Assembly (NCBI GenBank): GCA_963846165.1
Contig: CAWJUU010000005.1
Location: 1,140,913-1,204,912, forward strand
Length of the DNA: 64,000 nucleotides
Direction: 5' to 3'
DNA from: WHSW01 sp963846165
GTDB taxonomy: Bacteria > Actinomycetota > Thermoleophilia > Solirubrobacterales > 70-9
Position 1 is the first letter of the stretch. Each line of letters opens with the position of its first letter. The position numbers and the translations under genes were made by a program. This document shows, one piece after another, positions 62,656 to 64,000 of the stretch. The notes under the pieces are model-generated. The model saw only the letters and a list, made by a program, of their open reading frames with translations, searched no databases and had not been told where the DNA came from.

Positions 62656-63072
62656 ATGCCATCCGTGCCGAACCTCACCACCAACGTCCTCCTGCGCAGC
62701 GAGGAGACCGGCGGCCACGTGTCCGTGACCGAGATCGTGGTCCCGCAGCACAGCGCCGGCCCCCCGCTGCACACGCACGACTTCGACGAGGCCTTCTACG
62801 TGCTTGAGGGCGAGCTGATCTTTCAAGTCGACGACGCCCCCGTCACCAAGGGCGCGGGCGAGCTCTCCTTCGCCGCGCGCAACGTAGCCCACACGCTGGC
62901 CAACCACAGCGATGCGCCCGCGCGCTACTTGCTCGTCTGCACGCCCGCGGGCTTCGAGCGCCACTGGGCGCGCATCGCCGCCGACGCGGCCGGGATCGAG
63001 CCGCCGCAGTGGGCGCTGCAGCCGATCCCCGAGGTCACGGTCGTCGGCCCGCAGATCGCGGCGCGGGCCTGA
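62656..63072 (+). CDS. Cupin-domain protein
   Basis: A 138-residue single cupin. Motif 1 is PPLHTHDFDEAFYVLEGEL, with the His-x-His-Glu metal ligands; motif 2 (FAARNVAHTLANHSDAPARYL) supplies the fourth His. An AAAGGAG site precedes ATG 62656. The C-terminus (GFERHWARIAADAAGIEPP) is typical of cupins annotated with quercetin-dioxygenase-like fold. It may isomerise or oxygenate an aromatic; with the VOC and MarR genes this suggests a small stress or detoxification unit. Confidence 0.85.
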   Translation: MPSVPNLTTNVLLRSEETGGHVSVTEIVVPQHSAGPPLHTHDFDEAFYVLEGELIFQVDDAPVTKGAGELSFAARNVAHTLANHSDAPARYLLVCTPAGFERHWARIAADAAGIEPPQWALQPIPEVTVVGPQIAARA

Positions 63073-63243
63073 GGGCGCGGCTCGCGGGCGCTCGATACTG
63101 GAGGCGGTGGAAGTGGCGAGCCCCGACTCCTACGCTGCTCCCTTCGCGCGAGGCTGTCGCATAGAGGGTCTCCGCGAGAGGGACCACTGGGCACATTCAG
63201 ACCACGACTACGCCGAGCAACTGCGGAGCCTGGCGGGCAGGCT

Positions 63244-63260
63244 GCAGGCGAACTGCCTGC
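63244..63260 (-). terminator. Hairpin downstream of tRNA-Arg
   Basis: GCAGGC (63244-63249) and GCCTGC (63255-63260) form a 6-bp stem with a 5-nt loop, 11 nt beyond the 3' end of the tRNA on the minus strand. The position suits tRNA transcript termination or 3' processing. Confidence 0.5.
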
Positions 63261-63271
63261 AAACGCCGAAC

Positions 63272-63344
<73 letters not shown>

Positions 63345-63457
63345 CGACCGGTGCGTACCTTACGGCTCCGTCAAGCCGTTTCCTCTTCTGCGATGTCTTT
63401 GCGCGAAGCGCAACGGATTGGTGGCTCGCCGAGACGACGGCGGTTCAGTCTCGCCGT

Positions 63458-63922
63458 TCAGCCCGGCGCGCCGTCGAGCCGCTCGGCGAGTTCCACGATC
63501 AGGCCTTCGGGTCCGCGGACGTAGCAGAGGAGGAAGGTGTTCTCGAAGTCGACGATCTCCCCGACCGTTTCCCAGCCGGCCTCTCGGACGCGGTCGACGA
63601 CGCCACGCGCGTCGTCGACCTTGAAGGCGACGTGCCGGAGCCCAGGACGGTTCGCGGCCGGCGCCAGCTCTTGAGCGCCGGCGGAAGGCGAGTGGAAGCG
63701 CACCACCTCGAACATGTCGCTGCCGTCGGGGGCGCGAGCCATCACGACCTCGACCGTCACGTTCTCGAGACCAACGACCCGATCGATCCACTCCCCGCTG
63801 AACGCCCCGGGCTCGCCGCAGTCGAAGTCGAGCAGCGCAAGAAACCGGACTGTCTCGTCGAGGTCCTCGACGACAAGACCGACGTGGACGAAGTTGGTGA
63901 CGCCGGGGCGATGGCTGTCCAT
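63458..63922 (-). CDS. VOC-family protein
   Basis: A 154-residue VOC protein. The N-half has NFVHVGLVVEDLDETVRFLA and the C-half LRHVAFKVDDARGVVDRV and ENTFLLCYVRGPEGLIVELA; the terminal Glu is the likely metal ligand. Family members include methylmalonyl-CoA epimerase and glyoxalase; this one reads like a general VOC. ATG 63922 lies near the window's end, and nothing else is resolved in 63923-64000. Confidence 0.88.
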   Translation of the reverse strand: MDSHRPGVTNFVHVGLVVEDLDETVRFLALLDFDCGEPGAFSGEWIDRVVGLENVTVEVVMARAPDGSDMFEVVRFHSPSAGAQELAPAANRPGLRHVAFKVDDARGVVDRVREAGWETVGEIVDFENTFLLCYVRGPEGLIVELAERLDGAPG

Positions 63923-64000
63923 GAGGTCAAACGACTCGCTCGAGATCGCCGGGCTGCCGGAGTCGTGAGGATATCGGCCGCGCGCGCACCGACCTTGTGC

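Overview
The window looks like a chromosome segment of a high-GC Gram-positive bacterium, most likely Actinomycetota and probably class Thermoleophilia (Solirubrobacterales or relatives). This is inferred from the strong G/C third-position bias, frequent GTG and TTG starts, a two-domain ThyX, a fused biotin carboxylase/BCCP subunit, WS/DGAT acyltransferase, a deazaflavin-type nitroreductase, class A PBP plus L,D-transpeptidase, and several lineage-type hypothetical membrane proteins. No phage, transposase, CRISPR array or rRNA was found. One tRNA (Arg, anticodon CCT) lies near the right end.

Layout. 1-3.1 kb: the start of a pyruvate dehydrogenase-type E1 gene, a nitrilase and a tandem-domain ThyX-like protein. 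3.1-6.1 kb: a minus-strand unit with a secreted trypsin-like protease, a DCC-family thiol protein and two hypothetical proteins. 6.2-10.9 kb: a CBS-domain protein, a zinc-ribbon protein, DUF4389, a cupredoxin lipoprotein, an SDR and a TadE-like protein. 10.9-13.6 kb: DUF2804 and acyl-CoA carboxylase. 13.7-15.7 kb: a polytopic membrane protein with a 41-residue partner. 15.8-21.8 kb: purA, a DnaC-like helicase loader, dnaB carrying a mini-intein, a small metallopeptidase, signal peptidase I and a PP2C phosphatase. 21.8-26.1 kb: a very large secreted subtilase. 26.8-28.8 kb: the canonical rpsF-ssb-rpsR-rplI cluster. 31-38 kb: a minus-strand run of response regulator, histidine kinase, HtrA, IMPase-family protein, TreT-like glycosyltransferase and OtsA. 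38-47.6 kb: an M28-like membrane protein, a FlgM-like small protein, thiL, class A PBP, MscS channel, HAD hydrolase, CPBP protease, L,D-transpeptidase and pyrE. 47.6-49.3 kb: lipoprotein, coiled-coil protein and class III nucleotidyl cyclase with overlapping stop and start codons. 49.4-54 kb: benzoylformate decarboxylase-like enzyme plus a FAD/Fe-S 2-hydroxyacid dehydrogenase. 54-58.7 kb: WS/DGAT, a sulfatase-fold membrane enzyme, a tiny membrane protein and a methyltransferase. 58.7-64 kb: an accessory, partly decayed stretch with YCII, methyltransferase, alpha/beta-hydrolase and LuxR fragments, MarR with a perfect palindromic operator, VOC and cupin proteins, ending at tRNA-Arg and another VOC gene.

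Main points. (1) DnaB contains a 140-residue mini-intein with no endonuclease domain. (2) A two-component system, HtrA and trehalose synthesis genes are packed as one probable operon, suggesting an envelope or osmotic stress module. (3) At least ten otherwise intact-looking genes need a single-base frame change, including essential purA. This suggests indel errors in the assembly rather than widespread gene death, so those genes are given as single loci with the shift noted. (4) A hairpin-rich leader precedes the FlgM-like gene.
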